Part shown: piece after piece, positions 35,816 to 46,775 of the stretch
Numbering within the stretch: the stretch's first letter is position 1
How the letters are laid out: the number at the start of each line of letters is the position of its first letter
NCBI GenBank assembly: GCA_023053545.1
Contig: JAKZAN010000005.1
Span: forward strand, 5,704,001 to 5,768,000
From: Lepidurus packardi
Taxonomy: Eukaryota > Arthropoda > Branchiopoda > Notostraca > Triopsidae
DNA: 64,000 nt
Direction: 5' to 3'
The notes under the pieces: model-generated
What the model saw: only the letters and a program-made list of their open reading frames with translations
Told to the model about the DNA's origin: nothing
The model's database searches: none
Position numbers and translations under genes: made by a program

Positions 35816-38800
35816 ATGGGTTGTGCTCCTAGTTTACCGGCTTTACAGCCCACGGGTATTGTACGCTGTCGACACTCGTCTACATTGTCGACTCTGCGAG
35901 ACAACAATGTCAACAATATTCAGGTTCTGCAAGCCTCCTCCACTGGGACAGTTAGTAACGATGAGCGAATTACGAAATCAGAAGTTCTGCCAGATCGCAT
36001 CCAGGTCAACGATTACTCCCATCGTAAACTCACAGGTACAATTTTATGTATAAAATGTCTAATGTAACCAAGGGGTGGTTTGAGTTTCATGTTGGTATAT
36101 TTTTCTCGTGCATTGTTTATTAGTGGAACTACGCAAGACGACCCTTAAAAATTTAAAAATCAAAGTCGTTTTCGGAAAGTAGTCAAAGGCAGTTCCACTG
36201 AAATAGTGCAGCCAGCCTTGTTGTTGTACCCTAGAATAGTCAGCGCCATTTTTTAAGGTTTTTGATGAGAGCAGCCAAGCTGAGGATAAACAGTGGCTTT
36301 AATCTAGCTCTTTCCAAGGTAATCTTCTTCATAAAAGCCTCTTGTCAAGTCTTTTGTCATACTTTCAAATTGCTATCAAGTAGACCGGTTGACTAGGGGA
36401 CGGAATTATTGTTCAGAATATTACATCTCCTCTTCCCTTTTCCTTTGATCTCTGATGATCCTCTCCAAAGTAGCTACCTTTTTCCTTCGTGTTCTTTGTG
36501 TTAGTTCATTCACGGAGTTTGGCATTGGTAAGCTATTAAGTCACACAGTTGCAGCAACTTGCGTCCGTTTTTTTCGCGCAGTTAACCTCATTTGGTTTGT
36601 TTTTTTGGCCTTGGCTCCCGTTTAAGTAAGTAGGCTCATATTTCTGTCGCTATCGCCAGCTTCAGTTAGTGCACAAGCTGGCGTAGTATAAGTTACAATA
36701 CTGATAGCCGGGTAAGAATATCAACTTAGAGCACCGCAATAGAGGAAACACATTTGCGGCGACAGAATACGCTTCACAATAGATCGTAATAGACAGGCGA
36801 AAGAATTTATTGATGAAGCATCTTTCGTTGAACTTTTTCTTTCTCGTTTTATTTGTGTGGGCTGTGCTTATGCTGCAAATTTGAACTCGAGTTTTAAGCC
36901 TTGAGCATTTGCTAGCAGCAGTTTATGCAGACAGAAGTATATTTACGGTTTGGAGGGAAAAAAGTCATTACTTTGTTAGGATCTTTCGTTTCAGGTGTAG
37001 AATCTTATTTTCCTTTTGTGGGAGGCCTGGGTAACTTTTTATCCTTCCGATACACCTAGATTAGGCTTCCTATGATGCCAAATTACTGTTTACCTCAGAA
37101 TGGAAGCTACCCTTGTCGCACGTTGCGTCACGTCGGCACTACCTAAAAACACTGTCTAGCAGTAATAATAAATATATTGAAGACGTTTTTCTTCCCCTAT
37201 CTTTTTTCTTACTAAGATTGAAATGCTTAGAAGTTTGTGAGAATACTATTGATTTCTAGACAGTTTAATAACAAAAAATTTCGAGATTTCAAAAGAATTT
37301 TTTTTTTACAATTTCCAAGAGTGTAACCCCTTTTACACCACAGGAGATGCCACTTATTGTGATAACTGGTTATTAGAATCAGCCACTTTATAAAATCATA
37401 TTTTAAAGGGCGAATTCAAAGTGATAAAATTCATAGCATTTTAATCGGTTATTAGAATCACACTTTCGGATATTAAAATCAATCTCAAAAGAATCTTCAT
37501 GTGGACAGTAAATATTGACCAGTGACATTGCTTTTACGTCGTTTTGACGTCATTTCTGTCCTTTCCAGACTACTACTACGCTTAGGGGAAAACCCTTCTG
37601 AACTCCCCAATCAATTAAATGAGCAGGTTATTCAATTGAATGACCAGTTCCTTTAATTGACTGGGAAAATTAGAAGGGATATCATGTTGAGAACCCTACC
37701 TAAGCGTAGGAGTAGGCTTAAAAGGCGCATTGTTTGTTGTGTTTTAGAAGTCTGTTTGTATAAAAATGGCGACGAACAAGAAAAGAGTTGATTTAAATGT
37801 AAACGAGAAGTTGCGGATCATTGAAACTTATGACTAGTTAAATTTAAAAGATTTATCATAAAGAGAAGTTAAGTTAGGAATTCCCCAATCATCTCTATCA
37901 AAATTGTTGAAAAATCGTTACGAAATAAACAGTAGTGGATACAGTGAATCTAGAAAAAGGAAACGTGTGGGAAAGTGTCAAAAAGTAGACGATGCTTTGT
38001 TTCTTTGGTTTAAACAAGCCAGTAACTGATTTTCGGTTATTATAATCAATATTCGGTTAATCGGGAATCGGTTAATAGAAGGTTAATAGATTCACTTGAA
38101 AACGGGATCAGAAAAATGAATTGCATCTGAATTATGCTTTTGTATTATATTGCAGTATTAACTGTAGTGTTAAAATTTGCAGTGCAATTTAAAAACTATT
38201 CTGTTGAAATAAAGGGCATTAGATTGATTTTTTTTCAGTAAAAACTGTTTGGACAAGTTAGATTGTTAGCTGAATTTATGTTCAATTTAAAGAACGCAAT
38301 GTGTTGTTTCACTTGACATTTTATTCAGATCTAGAATAATATTTGCAAGTTTCAAGTATTTTTCAAGTAGTGTAACCATTCTTTCGTTTCGGGTCGTTTG
38401 CTCGCATCCTTTGTATAAATCCTATGGGATATCTTGACGCTGTCGAGCATATTCATAGCGATGAGGTCAGGCAAGTTAAGTTCTACAGGGGTTTTATAGA
38501 GAAATTGAGCTTATCGTTGAAGGCGAATAGGTTTGAGATGTGTGTCCCACTAGCGCGGGAAGAAGCTTGCATAATTTTTCTTCTGATGGGGATAAAAAGG
38601 AAGCGCGTGGCTGGCTTGTAGAGTAGACCCGACGCGAGCTTGTTTGCAAGTCAATGAAGCCCAACTGCGTAGCCTTATGCATTTTCAATCAGGGGGCCCG
38701 TGGTAAGCCAAGCCAACGATCTAATCACAGCTATAATCTTTCCATCTCCGACTTTACAATAAATGTAAGCTGTTTTCTTATATATTGCCACCAAGAGACC

Positions 38801-41800
38801 GCCAAGGGAAAAGGAAAACGGGAAACCTAAAGAAAAATAGTACTGAAAAATGGACAGAATGTAGGTTTAGTCGGTGCAGCAATTGTTACTTTGTGGCACG
38901 ACGGACGTAGAGAAAGAAATTGGAGACCCAAAAGGCGAACTAAATGGAAATGTATTTGAGAAGTTTTTTTTCTTCCATTATTTTTTTTTTCATTTGGGTT
39001 AACTCACCAAAATTGTCTATTGATTGCGGACCTGCTGTGCTTGCGAGAGACCGAGACGGAGAATAAAGAGAAGGTCTGCCAAAAGACAGGCTACAGTTGG
39101 GGTGGGGGGAAGGGGGATTAAGGTGTGTTTTTTCTAGTTTTATTTTCTGGTAAACCGGAAAAGCAATGAACGTTGGCTGTATTTTTTGTACGTTTGTTTC
39201 AGCCGATGGGGAGGAAATTACTGCAAGAAGTGATGGCTCTGCTGGTAAAGGCAACAGCCCTCCCACATTACTGCCTCAACAGTTTCTTCAACAGCTCGCG
39301 GTAAATCTTGCCCTGGTGATGGCTGTGCTTTGTATGTCTGGATTTTGGCTTGCTCATAAATGTTTCTGTATGAATAGGAGCGCCGATTTAGTCAGCTGCC
39401 CGGTAACGGTCATTATTTCTCTTCCAACAAGGCTCCACCGGTGCAGGTGAGAGCATTTTCGGTATTACTGTCCTCTTAATACATACAACTAAGCGTAAAT
39501 TCTGGAAAAGGAGAACTGCCAGAGCAATTAACCGCGCAGTTATTGACCGGCGAAGGTGAAAGTACCAGTAAGTTTTTGGCTAGTTTAGCCTTGTAGGGTC
39601 GCTCTAGCGGAAGGGGAATAAATATTTTACGGCGTCGTTGTTAATGCAACCCTGCCTTTGTATAAAGGTGCTGTAATCCTAAGAGAAATTTTCAGATTAT
39701 TTTTACGATAAATTTTACGATAATTTTTTAGATAAATAGTTTACGGCGTCGTTCTTAATGCAAACCTGTCTTTGTATAAAGGTGCTGTAAATTTATTTAT
39801 TTGAAAATTTATTTGAAATTTTCAAAGAATTTTCAGATACATTTTCAAAGAATTTTCAGATGATTTTTGAATAATTATTTCGCTAAAGTTTCGTACAATT
39901 CTAATATAACTCTAAACAGATAATTTGATAAATGTTAAAATCGCTTTAACAACCTTCAAAATACACATATTTTGTAAGGGCTGGTTTTTGGTTGAAAGTT
40001 TCAATTTTTTGAACGATTTAGGAGCCTTGGAAAGTCTGTGAAAGTCAAGCCCGATCGTTGATTTTTCCCTTAATATATTTGTTTCATTCATACTTTTTTG
40101 TGTTTTATCGCTATTTTTGGGGGTTATTTCAGTTACTGTTATACTTTCCCCGAGAAGACGCACAGAGTGATGCCTGGCAATGGGCTTCGCGGAAGCTGGA
40201 GCATCCCGTCCATTTGGCCAAGACCCATGAAGTCGCTATGCAAGTGTACCACGCCCACCAGCCCAGCCTCCTCGTCATCGACCGGAGACTCGGATCCCGG
40301 TCATCTGAAGCTGACGCCCTCTGCAGGTTCTTTGGGATTTTCTCGCTTTCTGACTTTTCTGTTTCATTTTTTCTCGCTCCAAAATACATTTGAACAAAAA
40401 ATGACTTTATTTCTTGTATGGATCCCTAGGTCAATACGTGCAGCGCCTGGAGGCCAGTATGTGACCATTTTGGCCGTGGTCAGACGCAGTACACTGGAAA
40501 GAGAAGAAAGCCTAGTTTTGCCATTACTCAACTTGGGTTACGATCGCGTGAGTAATAAAAAATAAGTGGCCTTTCCAGTACTTATGGCCTTAGTGTTTAT
40601 TTTATTTATTTTTTTCCTTTGGGGATTGGGGGGCTAACTTGACAGTGTTTTCCAGAAAGCGGTAGTTTGGGGGCGTGTTTAAATGAGCTGTTGACACTAG
40701 AAGCTTCAGATTTACGGCTTCGCAGACAACTGAAATTAATGGAACCCGTTTTGGCCGCCCTCAACGTCACCCGGGAACTAGTCACCATCTTGGACCCCAA
40801 TTATGCTATTCAGGTAAAACTCGTGACGTCTTCTGGGAATATCCCTTCTCACAAAAATAATCCGCTTCCGTGTTGGTTTGTTTTTATTTGGCTTGATGTA
40901 CGTACATCCAGTACGTAAATCCAGCCAGTGAACAGTTATTAGGTTTCGTCCGAGAGGATTTATTGAGCGGAGACTTTGTTGACCTGCACCGCACAGACGG
41001 TGGGAGACTTGACGTGGCACAAGTCTTGGACAAGGCGATGAAAAGTGGCAAGAATTGGGAAGGAACATGCTTCTGTAAGCGGAAAACGGGGGACACGGTA
41101 CCTTTGTATTCGAAAGTCTACTTGGTGCATTCGTCAATCTAGTAGGTTTCCGTACTTTTATTGTATTGTATGTATCTGTCTATCTTTATTTTCATTCCGG
41201 GCTGACTTTAAACGGTATACTTTTTCTTCTTTTCTGGGAAAAGCCCCGAGACTTTGGATCATGTAGTCTTGCTGCAAGACCCACCGCCTTTGTTGGCCGA
41301 TAAATCCTGGTCGGGTGATATTGGGGTGGCGGACTTGTATCCTATGCCAAGGGGTTCCTTACGCTCGGCTCGCAAAGCATCATACGACGTTCGGTCATTA
41401 GGCAGCGACAGTACGTCCTAGCGATTTCCTCTGGTTTCTTTCATTTCCTTTTCTAAATCCCATCCCTTCTCAACAGTATTTTCTTGTAAAGGCCAAGGTA
41501 CTTATATCTGAAGAATAAGTTATAGACAGGAACAGGGATAATACTTTCTATCTAGTTTTTGCGTATAATTTAAGTACTTGGCTTTGATGGATATTTAAGT
41601 AATATTTTAGTCTTGTAATTCAAATGCATATTGAAATAATCTGAATTCCGGTTAAGTGTTTATGCATATAGCTTCACACAATCGACGAAGACTAGAACGT
41701 TTCCTGAAAGTGTACACATATCGTTTATAGAAGTTATTCATATTCTTATATTATTACCGATTTTTAAAAGTATATAAAGTTTGTGTGTTATAGGTTTACG

Positions 41801-44788
41801 TAGTATTTGAATACAACTTTATAAATACTATACTAATTGTAGAGCGGACTGAAAGACTAGATTTATTGTAAATAGCCTATTACTTTTTTTATAACTAGCT
41901 GAAATGTTTATCTTGTATTGCATTAAAGGAATATGGAAGCAAGAACTATAGCAGCGGGAAACCATTAAAGCAGTACTTATTTCTTATTTGCACCGAAAAT
42001 AAGTTTAACCCTAATAAAAGCCAAGAAGTTACCATACGTTCAGCGTCAAACATTTTGTGGGTAATTGATATATAATCGCTTTGCTAAGTTGTTTTATAGT
42101 TAATTTTTTAGTTGGATAGATCGTGGATAAAAGTCGTATATGGCTAAAACATGGATGAAATGATTCGGGTATTTTGAAAATAATTTTTTGTACCCGTTAA
42201 GTTAATGTTAATGCCATGTACTTTCGGTTTGCTTTCATTTATTTTTATAGCATGCAAAGTAAAGGCCAGAAGACCAGGGTAACAAAATTCCCCAATAGAT
42301 TTCTTATATTTCTTGAGCTTCGAGGTAACAGTAATAAACATTTCGGTTAACTATAAACTATGAAAGTAGGAAGCTCGGCTCGCACTTGATACTTTAGTGC
42401 CATTCTATAATCCAAGTTTTGTGTTATGCAGACACATTTTCTCTTGTAATAAGTAGTTATTGTTCTAGATACGGCGTTGATGCGACGGCAAAGTCTGGCT
42501 CGTTTGCAATCGATGGCTATGGAAGCACCCATCACAAAAGTCATCAACCTTATATCGGCAGCTCAGGAATCTTCACCTTTTTACATATCTCAAGCCTTAG
42601 ACAAAGTAAGTCGTCTTATAAAGCTTGTTATTCTTATTCCTTCGGTTTTCCTTTTATTTATTTTTTGGTGAAATAGGTGTTAGAGATTTTACGGTCAGCG
42701 GAATTGTACATGCCTCAGTTTCATGACTCGCGGACGAAAGCGGAAGATCCAGTGACGATCGACCTGCTGGGCGCATTACTCTCGGTAAACTTGGTTCTTT
42801 GTGTATACTAGCGGTTCTCAAACTATGCGCCGCGGCGCCCTGGTGCGCCTCGGTAGGCTTGCAGGGGCGCCGCGAAAGATTCCTAGAATTGCATAGATGC
42901 AATTATATAGCCTATGCTCAAAGAGGCGCCGCGCGAGCTGCGAATACGTTCCGAGGGGCACCGCAGCGAATTAGGGGATACTGTTAGTGCGCCGAGAACA
43001 AAAAAGTTTGAGAACCTCTGGTATATACTTTGTCTTTCGAGTTTTTCACAGAACGTTTATATAGCAAGGGCCCAAGTTGAGCAGCACAAGAAGGAGTTCA
43101 AGTGAATCCACTACCAAGCTTGGCCATGCTGCATTGTTTAACCGCAGTCTCCTCCCTCATCTCAGCAACATCAATGTGCCCATACAAATCCGCGAAATGC
43201 TCGAAAATGAAGTCAGCTGGGACTTTGATGTAATCCGTTTGGAAAAATTAACGGGTCATAGGTACAAGTCGCGATTCCTTTTCGTTGTTTCTTTATTTCA
43301 TTCCTACGATTTACTTTTCCGAGTAATTGTGTAGGCCTTTGGTGTGGCTTGGGATGTCTATTTTGACACGGTTTGAAGTTCAACGGACATTAGGCTGCGA
43401 TGAAGCTACTTTGCAGAATTGGCTTACCTTAATAGAAGCTAACTATCACAGTACCAATTCGTATCATAATTCCACGCATGCTGCCGATGTCTTGCAAGCT
43501 ACAGCCTATTTTCTGGAGCGGAATCGAGTCAAACAACTCCTGGATCCCTTGGATGAGGCTACTTGTCTTTTAGCTGCCATTGCGCATGATATTGATCATC
43601 CAGGAAGAACAAGGTTAGATTTTATTTTATTCATGGGTTCACCTCATATTCAGGATTCATACCACCATTCTTTTTGAATATTTTTGTTATTCGTGTTGCG
43701 CATTTAATACATTGATATAATGTAGGAATTGCTTTTGTTTCTTTTTAGCGGTTTTCTATGCAATGCTAATGCCGAGCTGGCTATTCTCTACAATGACTTG
43801 AGTGTCCTTGAGTCTCACCACGCTGCCTTGGTCTTCAAACTCACTTTGCATGATGAGCGCGTCAACATCTTCAAAGGTAGGAATCAAATTGCGATATATC
43901 CGTACATAAAGCATGCATATATATAATGTACTCGACAGGCTTGGAACGGGACATGTATAAAGTGATGCGACAGAATATTATAGACATGATTCTCGCCACC
44001 GAAATGACCAAACACTTTGAGCATTTATCCAAGTTTATTAACGTTTTCGCCAAACCCTATATACGAGAAGAGGACGTTTCTTCATATGAGGTATGTAATT
44101 TTTGTAAAAAGTCTTCTTTGGTTTTTTATGATTCGGCCTCTTCCCTTTTGTCTAGAATAACACCGAAATGGATATGTCCCTCTTGGCAACCCCAGAAAAT
44201 GTCAATCTGGTTAAAAGAATGCTAATTAAGTGCGCTGACGTATGTAATCCCACGCGTCCCTTACCCTTATGTGTGGAATGGGCTCGTAGAATAGCCGAAG
44301 AGTATTTCAGTCAGGTATTTTCATTTCCCTTTCATTTCCCGGTTTTCGTCTACATTTCTCATGCTTTTCTATTCTATTTTCCTAGACGGAGGAAGAAAAG
44401 GTAAAAGGCTTGACCGTGGTTATGCCACAATTTGATAGAGCTACCTGCTCCATCCCCAAGTCGCAAATTGGGTTTACGGATTATTTCGTTAACGACATGT
44501 TTGATGCCTGGGATGGTAAGTGTAGTATACTATGCATAACTTGAAAGTTATCTGCAGAACACTTTTCTTTGTATGTTAGCATTCGCGGAAATACCGGAAT
44601 TACTAATGCACGTCAAGCGAAATTACCAGTTTTGGAAAGACCAAGACGCGAAAGGCATTATGGGATTGCCGCCTGACTTTTTCCCTTCTTCTGCATCCAC
44701 GGAATTCGCTCTCATGCCTTCTCACCGAGACTTTGAAACACTGACCGAAGCGCGAGAAGAAAGTCAGAAATCTGAGTCGTCTTCCTAG
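35816..44788 (+). CDS. PDE8: High-affinity cAMP phosphodiesterase, PDE8 type
   Basis: Hydrolyses 3',5'-cAMP to 5'-AMP. Seventeen exons: 35816-36035, 39203-39300, 39378-39446, 40133-40326, 40430-40547, 40646-40813, 40912-41141, 41244-41410, 42469-42605, 42677-42784, 43065-43261, 43335-43613, 43749-43876, 43939-44090, 44156-44314, 44386-44515 and 44580-44788; all phases agree, about 920 residues (human PDE8A about 829). The N-terminus MGCAPS has Gly2 and Cys3 for myristoylation and palmitoylation, as in human PDE8, and fixes the start. Next come a receiver-like domain ([11 protein letters not shown] to DALCRSIR), a PAS domain at about residues 255-380 ([15 protein letters not shown]), the PDE8 linker [19 protein letters not shown], and the catalytic domain from about 565 with metal-binding HNSTHAADV (about 613) and AHDIDHPG (about 655). 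Exon 6 uses the upstream acceptor (gacag at 40645); a second AG 10 bases later would break the frame. Intron 1 (3.2 kb) and the intron before exon 11 contain transposon relics. Confidence 0.97.
37340..38090 (+). mobile_element. Pogo/Tigger-like DNA transposon relic in PDE8 intron 1
   Basis: The core at 37766-38030 begins with ATG and translates to [20 protein letters not shown], then a TAG, then [17 protein letters not shown] and [20 protein letters not shown]. This is the order of the CENP-B-type N-terminal helix-turn-helix domain of pogo/Tigger transposases, and it ends before any DDE catalytic domain. At least two stops interrupt it. The flanks carry repeated cggttattagaatca-like motifs at about 37365, 37445 and 38035-38085, probably terminal or subterminal repeats. 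It is a deleted, dead element; exact ends are uncertain. Confidence 0.8.
37570..37716. repeat. Hairpin-forming inverted repeat next to the Tigger relic
   Basis: The left arm tactactacgcttagg is answered by cctaagcgtaggagta at the right end. Further in, aatcaattaaa pairs with tttaattgact, and cccttct with agaaggg. The whole 147 bases can fold into one long imperfect hairpin, the structure of a foldback or miniature inverted-repeat element. It sits between the repeated flank motifs and the transposase-like core. Confidence 0.8.
39625..39790. repeat. Direct repeat in PDE8 intron 3
   Basis: About 50 bases (tttacggcgtcgttnttaat through tataaaggtgctgtaa) occur at 39625-39675 and again at 39740-39790 with about four differences. 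The spacer is AT-rich. Confidence 0.85.
42809..43020. mobile_element. hAT-type MITE in PDE8 intron
   Basis: A 212-base element begins tagcggttctcaaact and ends agtttgagaacctctg, an inverted pair resembling hAT-superfamily termini. It is flanked by near-identical 8-base target-site copies (gtgtatac on the left, gtatatac on the right), the length expected for hAT. The interior is very GC-rich (gcgccgcggcgcc) and noncoding, so the element is non-autonomous. It lies wholly within the intron between exons at 42677-42784 and 43065-43261. Confidence 0.85.
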
Positions 44789-45550
44789 TCAACGTCGGTG
44801 TGATCTAACCGCCAACAAATTGTTGGTGTATTTTTACTGGAAACGTTGTTCGTGTCCGTTCTCCTGCCATTATCCCCCAACACGTATACCTCACTTTCGT
44901 CAGCGGCTGCCAAATTGTTGTTTATAACGATTACTTATGTGAATTTCTTTTATTCAGAGTTTTAACCCTTGGTGTTACAAGATTATATTTCTATCCCGCG
45001 CAATGTTCCAGCTGGTCTGGACAAGCTACCCGCGGGTCAACTGCTGTTGTGGTTCTAAACGTGCCGAATGGTTTTTAGACGTACCTCGAAAGTCCCAGTT
45101 CATTTTTTTTAGAACAAGAACGATACGCTTACAACTCTGCCTTGCTGTCCCATTCTCTCTGGTATTACCCCTCTTGTCGATTTTGCTAGTGGCAATGCCT
45201 GTGTCGGAAGAGTCAGGCAGAACTCAGTTTCCCACTTTCTAATGTGTAATGTAACTTGTGACAAAAGTGAACACAATTTTCGTTTGCATTTAGAAAAAGA
45301 CTTGGATATATTTAACAGCCCAAAGCCCCTAAAAATGTACAATATTCCTTTCAGTGTATGCTATTAGTCATAACTTTAATTTTCTACATAACTTGTAACT
45401 CTTCTTGTCGAGGTGTGAGAAAAATGTCAAATAAACAAACGTCTAGCATTGATATACACCGAGATATACTATTTTCATGACGGCATGTTTTGTTCGATAA
45501 AAAAGCAGTTTAGACTAACATACACAGGTTTTCAATAAGGTTTTCACAGT

Positions 45551-45618
45551 ATGGTAACTGGGGTATCTTCCAATGTAAAGGGATTAAGACGCCTTGGAAG
45601 ATACCCCAAGTTACCATG
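45551..45618. repeat. Short palindromic element
   Basis: atggtaactggggtatcttc is answered about 25 bases later by the near-perfect reverse complement gaagataccccaagttacca. The arms are about 22 bases with one or two mismatches. It is a compact hairpin of the kind left by miniature inverted-repeat elements; no host gene overlaps. Confidence 0.88.
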
Positions 45619-45874
45619 CTATGGGATAAAATTTTTTATCTCTTCTGGTTTTATCACGTGATCCCATTAATGTAAAAATTATGAGAGGAAATAAAAGTAA
45701 TAATAAATAATAATAATAATGACAGAAGCAAAAAATAGGCTTGGTTCAGAAGCGAGCCTGGCCCGGGCCAGGCGAGACAAACCTGTGCAAAATCGGTGAG
45801 TTGATAGCACTTGAAAACACAGTCGTTTCGCATTTCGCGTTTGGTTCGCATTTCGGAGAAATTTTGATACACTT

Positions 45875-46385
45875 GATCGAGTTTGATACAACTTGATAGC
45901 AGTTGATCAGCCTGGTCTGTCGTGTAAAGTGACGGATCCGTCACTTTAGGAGCTGAGGCAAATTTGACTGAAAACGTATCATGTTCAGACCGAATACCTC
46001 CTCACACCCCTGTAAATCGATTTATAACCTGTTCATATCGAAACCATTTGTTACTTTCAATATGAACTTGACGACTAGTGAAACCGAACATGGCGAACAT
46101 GAAGAAAACAACAATGAAAGTAGACTTCCGAAGAAGATAAGAACGTTACGAGATTGCTCAAACTAACCTAACCTAACCTAACGTTCTTTGTTTGTGCCAA
46201 CATAAAGTGAATAGCTCGTTTTGTGTTTATCTGGCGCACCATCCACCCGCCATCAGGAGGTGTGAAGTGCTGTTCGGTCTGAACTTGATACCTTTTTCAG
46301 TCAAACTTGCCTCAGCTCCCTTCAGGAGACCGACGGATCCGTCACTTTACACGACAGGCCAAGTTGAGTTGATAGAAGTTTGATA
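45875..46385. mobile_element. Foldback/MITE-like element with long inverted termini
   Basis: The left part (about 45876-46015) and right part (about 46250-46385) are inverted copies. tgtcgtgtaaagtgacggat on the left matches atccgtcactttacacgaca on the right. Further in, gctgaggcaaatttgactga matches tcagtcaaacttgcctcagc, and ttcagaccgaatac matches gttcggtctgaa. Arms are over 90 bases and imperfect. The unique centre, about 230 bases, includes the (TAACC)n tract. There is no coding capacity, so it is a non-autonomous element of unknown superfamily. Confidence 0.8.
46163..46182. repeat. Interstitial TTAGG-type telomere-like repeat
   Basis: ctaacctaacctaacctaac is four copies of the complement of TTAGG, the arthropod telomere unit. 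It lies in the middle of the foldback element at 45875-46385. Confidence 0.85.
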
Positions 46386-46775
46386 CAACTTGATGCCATT
46401 TGATAGATTTTTAATGGCCGTCTTTTAGGCTTTTCAGTCAAGTCCGTTTTTCTTTTCTGTACCAAAAGTTTTGGGGCTTACTGAATGCCATATTTCTTCT
46501 TGAAGTAACATGCTATATACTACAAGTAATATTTCAGCACGCTAATGTTGTGATGAACCAACTTGTTTGAATTCGTTCTTTGTCCCAAAAATTAAATTGA
46601 AAAACATAGTTGCGAATGAAACTGCTTTGCAGTACGACTAGAGTATTATTATATATATGCTCCTTTTACAAGTTACCCCAGCCAAGCCAACACAACCCTC
46701 TTAAATGTGAAATTTAATTGACGGAATGGGTTTGTTCTGTATCACACAATTTCGTAAGCTAAATAAATAATCAAG

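Larger units (their letters stand above)
44789..46775. other. Convergent spacer between PDE8 and VPS54
   Basis: The two genes converge here. An aataaac about 640 bases after the PDE8 stop (near 45431) is a possible polyadenylation signal. The rest is dominated by a palindrome at 45551 and a foldback element at about 45875-46385, listed separately. No gene is recognised. Confidence 0.6.

Noticed and set aside
39494..39566. Exon-like open stretch in PDE8 intron 3 ([15 protein letters not shown])
   Set aside because: It has plausible acceptor and donor, but its 73 bases would break the frame between two phase-0 exons, and no PDE8 counterpart is known to me.
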